Part shown: in pieces, positions 8,006 through 15,036 of the stretch | Numbering within the stretch: position 1 is the stretch's first letter | Layout of the letters: every line of letters starts with the position of its first letter | Origin: Paucibacter_B soli | GTDB lineage: Bacteria; Pseudomonadota; Gammaproteobacteria; Burkholderiales; Burkholderiaceae_C | DNA: 64,000 bases | Reading direction: 5' to 3' | Assembly: GCF_037482845.1 (NCBI RefSeq) | Contig: NZ_JBBHJW010000005.1 | Location: 310,001-374,000 of the forward strand | Position numbers and translations under genes: made by a program | Notes under the pieces: generated by a model | What the model saw: the letters and a program-made list of their open reading frames with translations, nothing else | Told to the model about the DNA's origin: nothing | The model's database searches: none

Positions 8006-9352
8006 ATGAGGGCCAAGGGTCAGGTCTTGCGCTGGCGGCGCGGCCTGCGTGCGCGCCTGGCGCGGCCGCAGCAGCTGTGGCTGGATGGGCGCGCGCAGCT
8101 GCAGGGCGCCAGCCTGGCCGATTGGGCCGCCGCGCATGCGGGCACGGCGCTGGAGCTGGTGGTGTCCGAGCAGCTGCTGGCGCATCTGCTCAGCGAGCCC
8201 GGCCTGCCCCTGGCCGACGATGCGGCCGTTGCCGCCTATGCGCGCCAGCTCTTCGGCCATTACTTTGGTGCGCCCGCGCAGCGCTGGGCCATCGCCGGCT
8301 GGGCCGCGGCGGGTGCCAAGGGCGCCAGCGCCCTGCAGGGCCTGGACTGGCCGGCCGCCCAGGCCAGCCTGGCGGCCCAGCAGGTGCGCGTGCTGAGCCT
8401 GCGCCCCGCCTGGGCCGCCGTACTGCAGGCCCTGGCCGCACAGCAGCCGCAATGGTTGCGCGCACCGCAGGCCGCGCTGGCCTGGGTGGAAGGCAGCCTG
8501 CTGACCTGGGCCGAGCTGCGCGAGGGCCGGTGCCAGGTCTTGCGCCACCAGCGCCTCGAAGCGGCCACGCTGGCCGCGCTGGGCGAGGCCCTGGCCGAGC
8601 TGCGGCGCGAGGGCATGGAGGTGCTGCTGTGCGGCTATGGCCTGGAGGCCGCCACCCCGCTGGCCTGGCCGGGCGTGCGTCTGCTGGGCCGGCTGGATGG
8701 CCAGGCGCCCGCGGCCGAGCTCTTGGCCAGGCCCGCCCAGCCCTGGGCGGCGGCGCCGCGGCCCGATTTCATTGCGCAGGCCCAGGCGCGCTCGCCGCTG
8801 GCCTGGCCGCTGGCGGCCACCGGCGCGCTGGTGCTGGCGGCCGCCGGCTGGAGCGCCTGGGACGGCCACCAGGCCATGCAGCAGGCCCAGACCCGCCTGG
8901 CCAGCCTGAAGCTGCAGCTGCAGCAACAACAGCGCGGCGCGCCGGTGGCTGCGGCCGCGGCACGCGCCACGCCCACGCGCACCGATCCGCTCGAGCAGGA
9001 GCGCCAGCGCAGCTTGGCCGAGGTGCAGCGCCTGCTGGCGCAGCCCTGGGGGCATCTGCTTGCCAACGTCGAGCAGGCGGGCCTCACCGGCGCGCCCGGC
9101 GCGATCCACTGGCTGGGCCTGGACTTCAATATGGGCCGCCTGGAGCTGCGCCTGGAAGGCTTGGCCAGCGACAAGGCCGTGGCCCTGCAGCTGGTGGACC
9201 GCCTGAGCGCCGCGCCCGGCTGGGGCGAGGTGGTGTTGGGGCGCTTCCAGAACGGCGGCGAGGGCCTGAGCGGCCAGCGCTTCGAGCTGGTCGCCAAGCT
9301 CAAGCCCCAGGCCCTGCAGGCCAGCCTGCCCGTCAAGGAGAAGCAGCCATGA
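8006..9352 (+). CDS. PilM/PilN-type fused inner-membrane protein (GspL-like)
   Basis: A 448-residue protein in the position of GspL. Residues 1 to about 260 are soluble and Ala/Leu-rich, fitting the cytoplasmic actin-like (PilM-type) part that binds the ATPase. One membrane helix follows (WPLAATGALVLAAAGW, about 264-284), then a coiled coil (QAQTRLASLKLQLQQQQ) and a periplasmic domain with a PilN-like pattern (GAIHWLGLDFNMGRLELRLE). This single-chain arrangement equals PilM plus PilN, as in GspL. Assignment rests on architecture and position; sequence motifs are weak. The ATG at 8006 is preferred; a GTG at 7976 inside gspE would add ten residues. The stop overlaps the next start (ATGA). Confidence 0.75.
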   Translation: MRAKGQVLRWRRGLRARLARPQQLWLDGRAQLQGASLADWAAAHAGTALELVVSEQLLAHLLSEPGLPLADDAAVAAYARQLFGHYFGAPAQRWAIAGWAAAGAKGASALQGLDWPAAQASLAAQQVRVLSLRPAWAAVLQALAAQQPQWLRAPQAALAWVEGSLLTWAELREGRCQVLRHQRLEAATLAALGEALAELRREGMEVLLCGYGLEAATPLAWPGVRLLGRLDGQAPAAELLARPAQPWAAAPRPDFIAQAQARSPLAWPLAATGALVLAAAGWSAWDGHQAMQQAQTRLASLKLQLQQQQRGAPVAAAAARATPTRTDPLEQERQRSLAEVQRLLAQPWGHLLANVEQAGLTGAPGAIHWLGLDFNMGRLELRLEGLASDKAVALQLVDRLSAAPGWGEVVLGRFQNGGEGLSGQRFELVAKLKPQALQASLPVKEKQP

Positions 9353-9915
9353 TGAGGCCGCTGATGCAATTCGTCAGGTCGCTGGGCTGGCCCGGTTGGC
9401 TGGCCCTGGCCTTGCTGGCCGGGGCGGCGGGCCTGGCCCTGGGCCTGCTGCCGCGCTGGGAGGCGCAGACGGCGCGCCTGCAGGGCGAGGCCGATCACTT
9501 GCAGCGCCAGCTGCGCCTGCGGGCCCCGGCCGCGCCTGCCAGCGGCCCCGCCGCGCTCACGCCGCAGCAATGGCAGCTGAGCCTGCCGGCGGCCGAGCTG
9601 CGCCAGCAACGCCTGGCCGATCTGCTGGAGCTGGGCCTGCGCCAGGGCCTGGTCAGCAACCGCACCGAGCACCGCCTCACGCTGGACGCCAGCGCGGGCC
9701 TGGAGCGCATGCGCGTCACCATGCCGGTGCAGGGCGGCTATGCGCAAGTGCGCGGTTACATCGACGCGGCCCTGCTGCAGGACCCGGGCCTGAGCCTGGA
9801 CAGCCTGAAGCTGCGCCGCGCCAATCCGCAGACGGCCGAGGTGGACGCCGAGCTGCTGTGGTCGCTGCATGCGCGCCACCCGGGCGCCGCCCCGGCCAAG
9901 GAGGCCCAGCCATGA
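9349..9915 (+). CDS. PilO/GspM-like inner-membrane protein
   Basis: A 188-residue bitopic protein: short cytoplasmic tail, one membrane helix (PGWLALALLAGAAGLALGLL, about 15-34), a coiled-coil stretch rich in Gln/Leu/Arg (TARLQGEADHLQRQLRLR), and a small periplasmic domain ending in a Pro/Ala tail. The MPVQGGYAQVRGYIDAAL segment resembles the ferredoxin-like repeat of PilO and GspM, which pair with PilN/GspL. It is coupled on both sides by ATGA overlaps. The family call depends on size, topology and operon position; a profile comparison would be needed to choose between PilO and GspM. Confidence 0.75.
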   Translation: MMRPLMQFVRSLGWPGWLALALLAGAAGLALGLLPRWEAQTARLQGEADHLQRQLRLRAPAAPASGPAALTPQQWQLSLPAAELRQQRLADLLELGLRQGLVSNRTEHRLTLDASAGLERMRVTMPVQGGYAQVRGYIDAALLQDPGLSLDSLKLRRANPQTAEVDAELLWSLHARHPGAAPAKEAQP

Positions 9916-10475
9916 AGGAGCGCAGCAACATCGGCAAGCGCCAGCTGGCCCTTGGCGTGGCGCTGGCGGCCACGGTGGCCGCCACGCTCTGGGCCGCGCA
10001 GGCCGAGGACGACGAGGCGCCGGTGCAGGCCACGGCCGGGGCGCGCCGTGCTGCAGCACCTGCCGCGCCCGCGGTGGGTGGAGGGTCCAGGGCGGCTGCG
10101 CCCGCGCCGGCGGCGAGCGAGCCGCCGCGCTTCGTGGCGCTGCAGCGCGCACCCTGGCCGGCGGTGCCGGACAGCGCGCTGGCGGCCTGGATGCCGCCGC
10201 CGCCCCCGCCTCCGCCGCCACCCCCACCACCTGCGCCAGCACCGCCGCCGGTGGCGCCGGGCTTCCCCTATCAGCTGATCGGCCGCCTGGAAGAGCCTGG
10301 TGTGGCGGGCGCGAGCCAGGTGTTCCTGGCCGGCCCGGCGCGCAGCCTGAACGTCCGCGTGGGTGATGTGATCGACGGCCAATGGCGCGTCGAACGCATC
10401 AGCCCCAGCGGCCTCCAACTCCTCTGGTTGCCCGCCAAGCTGCCAGTCAACGTCGCATTCCGACCCGTACCATGA
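9912..10475 (+). CDS. PilP/GspC-like periplasmic linker with polyproline spacer
   Basis: A 187-residue protein with an N-terminal membrane anchor or signal (QLALGVALAATVAATLW, about 11-27), a low-complexity Ala/Pro region, 13 consecutive prolines (residues 95-107), and a C-terminal beta-rich domain (YQLIGRLEEPGVAG, VFLAGPARSLNVRVGDVIDG, WRVERISPSGLQLLW, about 120-180). That domain has the pattern of the homology region of GspC and of PilP, which contact the secretin. I recall similar genes labelled 'secretion system X translation initiation factor', a misleading name. It is coupled by ATGA overlaps to the genes before and after it. Confidence 0.72.
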   Translation: MKERSNIGKRQLALGVALAATVAATLWAAQAEDDEAPVQATAGARRAAAPAAPAVGGGSRAAAPAPAASEPPRFVALQRAPWPAVPDSALAAWMPPPPPPPPPPPPPAPAPPPVAPGFPYQLIGRLEEPGVAGASQVFLAGPARSLNVRVGDVIDGQWRVERISPSGLQLLWLPAKLPVNVAFRPVP

Positions 10476-12640
10476 AGCGCATTCACCACTTCGCCCTTGT
10501 CACGCTGATGCTGGTGCTGGCGGGCTGCGGCCATCCCGCGCTGCGCCAGGCCGACGAGCTGGTGCGCAGCAACCAGCTGCCGCAGGCTCACGCCCTGCTG
10601 CAGCAGGCTCTGCGCGAGGCGCCGCAGGAGCAAGCCTTGCGCGCCGCGCAGCTGCGCGTGGCCGATCAGCTCAAGGCGCGCCTGCTGATGCAGATCGAGG
10701 GTGCGCGCCTGGCCTCGCGCTGGGACGAGGCACGCGAGGTCTTGCAGCGCCTGCGCGAGCTGGATCCCAAGCATGGGCGGCTGGAGTGGTTTGATGCCGA
10801 GATCGGGCGTGGCGCGCGCCAGGACGCGGCCCTGTTGCAGGGCCGTGCCGCCCTGCGCGAGGGCCAGCTGTCCCTTGCCGAGAACGCCGCGCGCGGCATC
10901 CTGGCCGAATCGCCGCAGCACCCCGGCGCGCGCCTGCTGCTGAGCCAGATCGCCCAGGCCAGGCCGCTGGAATACGCCATCGGCGAGCTGGGCCCGGCGT
11001 TTCAGAAGCCGGTCACGCTGGAGTTCCGCGAGGCACCGCTGCGCCAGGTGTTCGAGGCGCTGGCGCGCTCAAGCAATATCAACTTCGTGTTCGACAAGGA
11101 CGTGCGCTCGGACGCCAAGGTGACGATCTTCCTGCGCAATGTCAGCCTGGACGAGGCCATGCGCGTGATCCTCGCCACCCAGCAGCTCGACCGCAAGCTG
11201 CTCAACGAGAGCTCGGTGATGATCTTCCCGGCCACCCAGGGCAAGCAGCGCGAGCACCAGGAGCTGATCACCCGCACGCTCTACCTGACTAACGCCGATG
11301 TGAAGCAGGTGCAGGCGATGGTGCGCGCGATTGCCAAGGTGCGCGACATCCATATCGACGAGCGCCTCAACCTGATGGTGGTGCGCGACACCCCCGAGGT
11401 GCTGCGCCTGGTGGAGCGCCTGATCGCCTCGGTGGACCTGCCCGAGCCCGAGGTGATGCTGGAGGTGGAGGTGATGGAGCTGGCCACCGACCATGTCGAC
11501 CAGCTGGGGCTGCAATGGCCGGAGACGGTCTCCTACGGCCTGCCGGGGGGCAATGGCGTTGCGAGTGGCCAGGTGCTGCTGGGCCGGCGCGACGAGTTCC
11601 GCGCCAGCATCGCCAACCCGGCCGTGGTGGCCACCCTCAAGGGCACCTCGGGCAATACCAATCTGCTGGCCAATCCCAAGATCCGCGTGCGCAACCGCGA
11701 CAAGGCCAAGGTGCTGATCGGGCAGAAGGTGCCGGTCTTCACCACCACCACCAATTTCGCCCAGACCTCCTCGGTGGCGGCCTCGGTCTCCTATCTGGAC
11801 GTGGGCCTGAAGCTCGAGGTCGAGCCCACCATACAGCTCGACAACGATGTGGCCATCAAGGTCAATCTGGAGGTCAGCAACCTGATCCGTCAGGTCACCG
11901 GCCCGGGCGGCACCACCGCCTACGAGATCGGCACACGCCAGACCAACACCACCTTGCGCCTGGCCGACGGCGAGACCCAGGTGCTGGCCGGCCTGATCAG
12001 CGACGAAGACCGCCGCAGCGCTACCGGCGTGCCGGGCCTCTCCGGCCTGCCGCTCTTGGGCAAGCTGTTCGGCGTGCAGACCGACAACCGCGCCAAGACC
12101 GAGGTGGTGCTGCTGATCACGCCGCGCATCGTGCGCAACCTGGCCCTGCCCGACGCCGGCCTGACCCAGCTGCCCGGCGGTACCGATGCCTCGCCGGGCG
12201 CGTTCAGCAGCCGGCTGAAGTCCAGCGCGCGGGTGGGCGTGGGGCTGAGTGGCCAGGCCGCGCTGTCGCGGCCGGCAGCGGACGCGGCAGCAAGCGCCGA
12301 GGTGACGCTGAAGATGGATGTGACGCCGCAGATCCCGGCCGGCGGCACGGTTTCGGTGACGCTCAAGCAGGACAGCGGCTTCTCGGTCAAGGGCGAACTC
12401 GAGTTCGACCCCGCCAAGCTGCAGCTGGCGCAGAACCTGCCGGGTGCCGTGCCCGGCCGCGCCAGCTTCGAGCTGGCGCCGCGTGGCGAGCGCGTCATCG
12501 TGCTGCGCGCCCTGCCGGCCGCGACGGGCCAGCCGCTGACCGTGAGCGTGGGCGGCCTGCAGGCCAGCGGCCTGAACGGCGAGACGCCGCCGGTGCGGCT
12601 CGAAGGTTCCGGGCTTGTCGCGGTAGAGGCTGCGAAGTAA
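10472..12640 (+). CDS. gspD: Secretin (GspD-like lipoprotein) with C-terminal cohesin-like domain
   Basis: Outer-membrane secretin forming the exit channel. The 722-residue precursor has a lipoprotein signal peptide ending LVLAGC (lipid Cys19), so it may need no separate pilotin. Residues 20-170 are helical repeats, then N-type ring domains (PVTLEFREAPLRQVFEALAR; LYLTNADVKQVQAMVRAIAK). The secretin core spans about 330-560, with VLIGQKVPVFTTTT and the signature VPGLSGLPLLGKLFG. Residues about 610-722 form an extra beta-rich module (VTLKMDVTPQIPAGGTVSVTL, then GELEFDPAKLQL) with the look of a cohesin-type fold, which standard GspD proteins lack. Start overlaps the previous stop. Confidence 0.9.
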   Translation: MKRIHHFALVTLMLVLAGCGHPALRQADELVRSNQLPQAHALLQQALREAPQEQALRAAQLRVADQLKARLLMQIEGARLASRWDEAREVLQRLRELDPKHGRLEWFDAEIGRGARQDAALLQGRAALREGQLSLAENAARGILAESPQHPGARLLLSQIAQARPLEYAIGELGPAFQKPVTLEFREAPLRQVFEALARSSNINFVFDKDVRSDAKVTIFLRNVSLDEAMRVILATQQLDRKLLNESSVMIFPATQGKQREHQELITRTLYLTNADVKQVQAMVRAIAKVRDIHIDERLNLMVVRDTPEVLRLVERLIASVDLPEPEVMLEVEVMELATDHVDQLGLQWPETVSYGLPGGNGVASGQVLLGRRDEFRASIANPAVVATLKGTSGNTNLLANPKIRVRNRDKAKVLIGQKVPVFTTTTNFAQTSSVAASVSYLDVGLKLEVEPTIQLDNDVAIKVNLEVSNLIRQVTGPGGTTAYEIGTRQTNTTLRLADGETQVLAGLISDEDRRSATGVPGLSGLPLLGKLFGVQTDNRAKTEVVLLITPRIVRNLALPDAGLTQLPGGTDASPGAFSSRLKSSARVGVGLSGQAALSRPAADAAASAEVTLKMDVTPQIPAGGTVSVTLKQDSGFSVKGELEFDPAKLQLAQNLPGAVPGRASFELAPRGERVIVLRALPAATGQPLTVSVGGLQASGLNGETPPVRLEGSGLVAVEAAK

Positions 12641-12644
12641 GGGC

Positions 12645-13112
12645 ATGCGCGCGCGCGGCTTCACGCTGATCGAAATGCTGGTGGTGCTGGCCATGCTCAG
12701 CGTGCTGGCGATGGCGGCGCGGCCGGTGCTGCTGCTGTCGGTGCAGCGCAGCCAGGAGTTCGCGCTGCGCGAGGCGCTGCGCACGCTGCGCGGCGCGCTC
12801 GACGCCTACAAGCGCGCCGCCGCCGAGGGCCATATCCAGCTCAGCCCCGAGGACAGCGGCTACCCGCCCGATCTGCTGGCGCTGGTGAAGGGCGTGCCGG
12901 ATGTGAAATCGGCGAACGGCCGCAAGCTCTACTTCCTGCGCCGCCTGCCGCGCGACCCGCTGGCCGACCCGGCCCTGACGCCCGAGGAGAGCTGGGGCCT
13001 GCGCGCCGCCGACAGCCCGCCCGATGAACCCCGCGCCGGCCGCGATGTGTTCGACGTCTATTCCCGCTCCGAGCGCCGCGCGCTCGACGGCACGCTGTAC
13101 AAGGACTGGTAG
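12645..13112 (+). CDS. GspG-type minor pseudopilin
   Basis: A 155-residue prepilin with a very short leader MRARG and then FTLIEMLVVLAMLSVLA: a prepilin peptidase site with Glu5 present. The soluble part is unlike GspH/I/J/K and instead resembles a lengthened GspG: a helix (ALRTLRGALDAYKRAAAEG), YPPDLLALVKGV, LRRLPRDPLADP and an end reading GTLYKDW. It probably joins the pseudopilus together with the two following pseudopilins. It is four bases after the secretin stop and two bases before the next gene, so co-translated. Confidence 0.85.
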   Translation: MRARGFTLIEMLVVLAMLSVLAMAARPVLLLSVQRSQEFALREALRTLRGALDAYKRAAAEGHIQLSPEDSGYPPDLLALVKGVPDVKSANGRKLYFLRRLPRDPLADPALTPEESWGLRAADSPPDEPRAGRDVFDVYSRSERRALDGTLYKDW

Positions 13113-13114
13113 GC

Positions 13115-13492
13115 ATGCGACAGCGTGGCTTCACCCTGATTGAATTGATTGTCGTGATGGCGATCGTGGCCCTGCTCGCCAGCATCGCCGCGCCGCGCTA
13201 CTTCAACAGCCTGCAGAAATCGCGCGAGACCGCGCTGCGTAGCTCGCTGAACGTGATGCGCGACGCGATCGACCAGTACGCGGCCGACAAGGGCCGTTAC
13301 CCCGATTCGCTGCAGCAGCTGGCCGAGGCGCGCTATCTGCGCGAGATCCCCGAAGACCCGCTCTTGGGCCGGCGCGATGGCTGGGTCGAACTCGGCCCGC
13401 CACCGGATGCGCAGCTCAAGGGCCAGCTCTACGACCTGCGCAGCGGCGCGGCCGGGCGCGGCAGCGACGGACGCTTGTATGCGGACTGGTGA
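13115..13492 (+). CDS. GspG-type pseudopilin, short
   Basis: A 125-residue prepilin: leader MRQRG, then FTLIELIVVMAIVALLASIA with Glu5. The compact C-terminal part keeps the GspG pattern (MRDAIDQYAADKGRYPDSLQQL, EIPEDPLLGR) and ends RLYADW, parallel to the previous gene's LYKDW. Such short GspG-like proteins can be major or minor subunits; with gspG at the operon start, a minor role is likely but not shown. The next gene starts inside its 3' end (14-base overlap). Confidence 0.87.
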   Translation: MRQRGFTLIELIVVMAIVALLASIAAPRYFNSLQKSRETALRSSLNVMRDAIDQYAADKGRYPDSLQQLAEARYLREIPEDPLLGRRDGWVELGPPPDAQLKGQLYDLRSGAAGRGSDGRLYADW

Positions 13493-13988
13493 GAAGAAGC
13501 TCCAGCCGGGGTTTACCTATCTGGGCATGCTGTTCTTCGTGGCCATCACCTCGGCCGCGCTGGCGGCGCTGGGCCAGCACTGGAGTACCGCGGCGCAGCG
13601 CGAGCGCGAGCGCGAGCTGGAGTTCCGCGGTCAGGAGATCGCGCGCGCGATCGAAAGCTATCTGCTGGCCAGCCCGAGCCAGCCTCCCAACTACCCGCAT
13701 AGCTTCGAAGACCTGCTGCGCGATGGCCGTGGCATCAAGCCGCGCCACCACCTGCGTCGCGTTTATGCCGACCCTTTCACCGGCAAACCCGACTGGGTGT
13801 TACTTGCGGCACCCGCCGATCCGCGGGGGTTCGAGGGCGTGCGCAGCCGTTCGGAGCAGGTCTTGCTGCGGCAGCTCGGCGACGCCGGCAGCCCTGCATC
13901 GCATGCCAGCGATTGGCTCTTCAAAACCGCTCCCGCCCAGGCAAAACCTGACCCCACGGCGCCTGCGGCCTCGGCCCCCGGCCCCTGA
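13479..13988 (+). CDS. Atypical pseudopilin without Glu5
   Basis: A 169-residue prepilin-like protein. The leader MRTGEKKLQPG precedes FTYLGMLFFVAITSAALAAL: the Gly/Phe processing site is kept, but position 5 of the mature protein is Gly instead of the near-universal Glu. In classical type II systems only the tip pseudopilin GspK lacks Glu5, so this one may sit at the pseudopilus tip. The rest is helical (ERERELEFRGQEIARAIESYL), then YPHSFEDLLRDGRG, YADPFTGKPDWVLL and an Ala/Pro tail. It overlaps the preceding gene by 14 bases and is the last gene of the operon. Confidence 0.8.
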   Translation: MRTGEKKLQPGFTYLGMLFFVAITSAALAALGQHWSTAAQRERERELEFRGQEIARAIESYLLASPSQPPNYPHSFEDLLRDGRGIKPRHHLRRVYADPFTGKPDWVLLAAPADPRGFEGVRSRSEQVLLRQLGDAGSPASHASDWLFKTAPAQAKPDPTAPAASAPGP

Positions 13989-14261
13989 GTGCTAGCGCGC
14001 CACGGCGCGCACGCCCCTGTGCACCTGTCCGTATTTACCCTGGATACCCCTAACTCGGGGGCGGGGCAACTCAGTATGTCCATCGCCACGGCTCTGATCA
14101 GAATCCGCATCCTGACGCACGCGTTGTTGTTCGGCCTCATTCGGATTCTCTGCGTTGGGCGGCCAGTGTGGCGCTTGCCCGGTATCCCCGGGGTGTAGCT
14201 GCCAGCCAAAAAATTCGGGTGCAAGACACCAACATCATTGGTAACAGGAGAAGGATTTTTT

Positions 14262-15002
14262 ATGAAGCGGTCTTTGATCAAATCCGCGCTGGCCTTGGCA
14301 GCGCTGTGCGGCGTAGCGGGCACGGCCAGCGCCAGCATCGTCACCTTCGATGGGCTGCTGAGCACGCCCAATGCGCCCACGATGCCGTTCTTCGGCCATG
14401 GCGACGAGTTCTACCAAACGGGTTACTGGATGGACCCCTTCTCCAATGCCGCCAATGCGCAGCTTGGCGATCTGGTGGGTGCCATCGTCGACGGCGCCGA
14501 TCTTGGCGGCACCTGCATGGGCGTGGTCTGCCCCAGCAACAACAAGACGAACTTCTTCACCGGCCTGAACGACGGCGCGATGGCTGTGGGCCGCATGAAC
14601 GGCGCGCGCTTCCAGGTCAAGGGTTTCGACGCCGGCTTCGTCGGCAATGGCGATCCCCTGCCCGCCGTGGCGGGTCTGATCCGACTGCAGGGCCACAAGG
14701 CCGACGGCAGCGGCTTCCTGACCAGCACCTACCAGCTGGCAGGCCCAGACGCACAGGGCGCGCTGAACTTCAACCACTACAACCCCAGCGCCGCCTTTGC
14801 CGGCACCGAGTTCGACGCCCTGTACGTGTTCGGCTACGCCTGCAATGCCGCCGGCAGCTGCTCGGCCTTCGGTAGCGACCGTGCCCAGTTCGCGCTTGAC
14901 AACCTCAACCTGGCCGAAATCCCCGAGCCTGCCAGCCTGGCGCTGACGGCCCTGGCCCTGGGCCTGGCCGGCTTCGCACGCAGCCGCCGTCGCTCCGTCT
15001 GA
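14262..15002 (+). CDS. PEP-CTERM sorting domain protein
   Basis: Surface or matrix protein of the exosortase/PEP-CTERM type. The 246 residues begin with a Sec signal (MKRSLIKSALALAALCG ... ASA) and end with the sorting signal IPEPASLALTALALGLAGFA followed by RSRRRSV: PEP motif, hydrophobic helix and Arg cluster. Just before it, QFALDNL matches the QFxxD motif of a recognised PEP-CTERM subfamily. Two Cys pairs (TCMGVVC, ACNAAGSC) probably form disulfides. A good ribosome-binding site (AGGAGAAGG) precedes the ATG. An exosortase must be encoded elsewhere. It is 34 bases upstream of the protease gene, so they may share a transcript. Confidence 0.88.
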   Translation: MKRSLIKSALALAALCGVAGTASASIVTFDGLLSTPNAPTMPFFGHGDEFYQTGYWMDPFSNAANAQLGDLVGAIVDGADLGGTCMGVVCPSNNKTNFFTGLNDGAMAVGRMNGARFQVKGFDAGFVGNGDPLPAVAGLIRLQGHKADGSGFLTSTYQLAGPDAQGALNFNHYNPSAAFAGTEFDALYVFGYACNAAGSCSAFGSDRAQFALDNLNLAEIPEPASLALTALALGLAGFARSRRRSV

Positions 15003-15036
15003 GCCCCAGCAACGCGCAAGAACAAAAGGACAAGAC

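Noticed and set aside
6439..8016. A 525-codon minus-strand frame opposite gspE
   Set aside because: No motif on that strand, while gspE on the plus strand has all Walker and zinc motifs.
8077..9915. A 612-codon plus-strand frame overlapping the GspL-like and PilO-like genes
   Set aside because: Its first two thirds are an out-of-frame Gly/Arg/Ala-rich shadow; only the last 188 codons, the PilO-like gene at 9349, look like protein.
13989..14014. GCGCGC/GCGCGC hairpin after the last pseudopilin gene as an operon terminator
   Set aside because: The stem is short and no T-run follows; in such GC-rich DNA this kind of repeat is common by chance.
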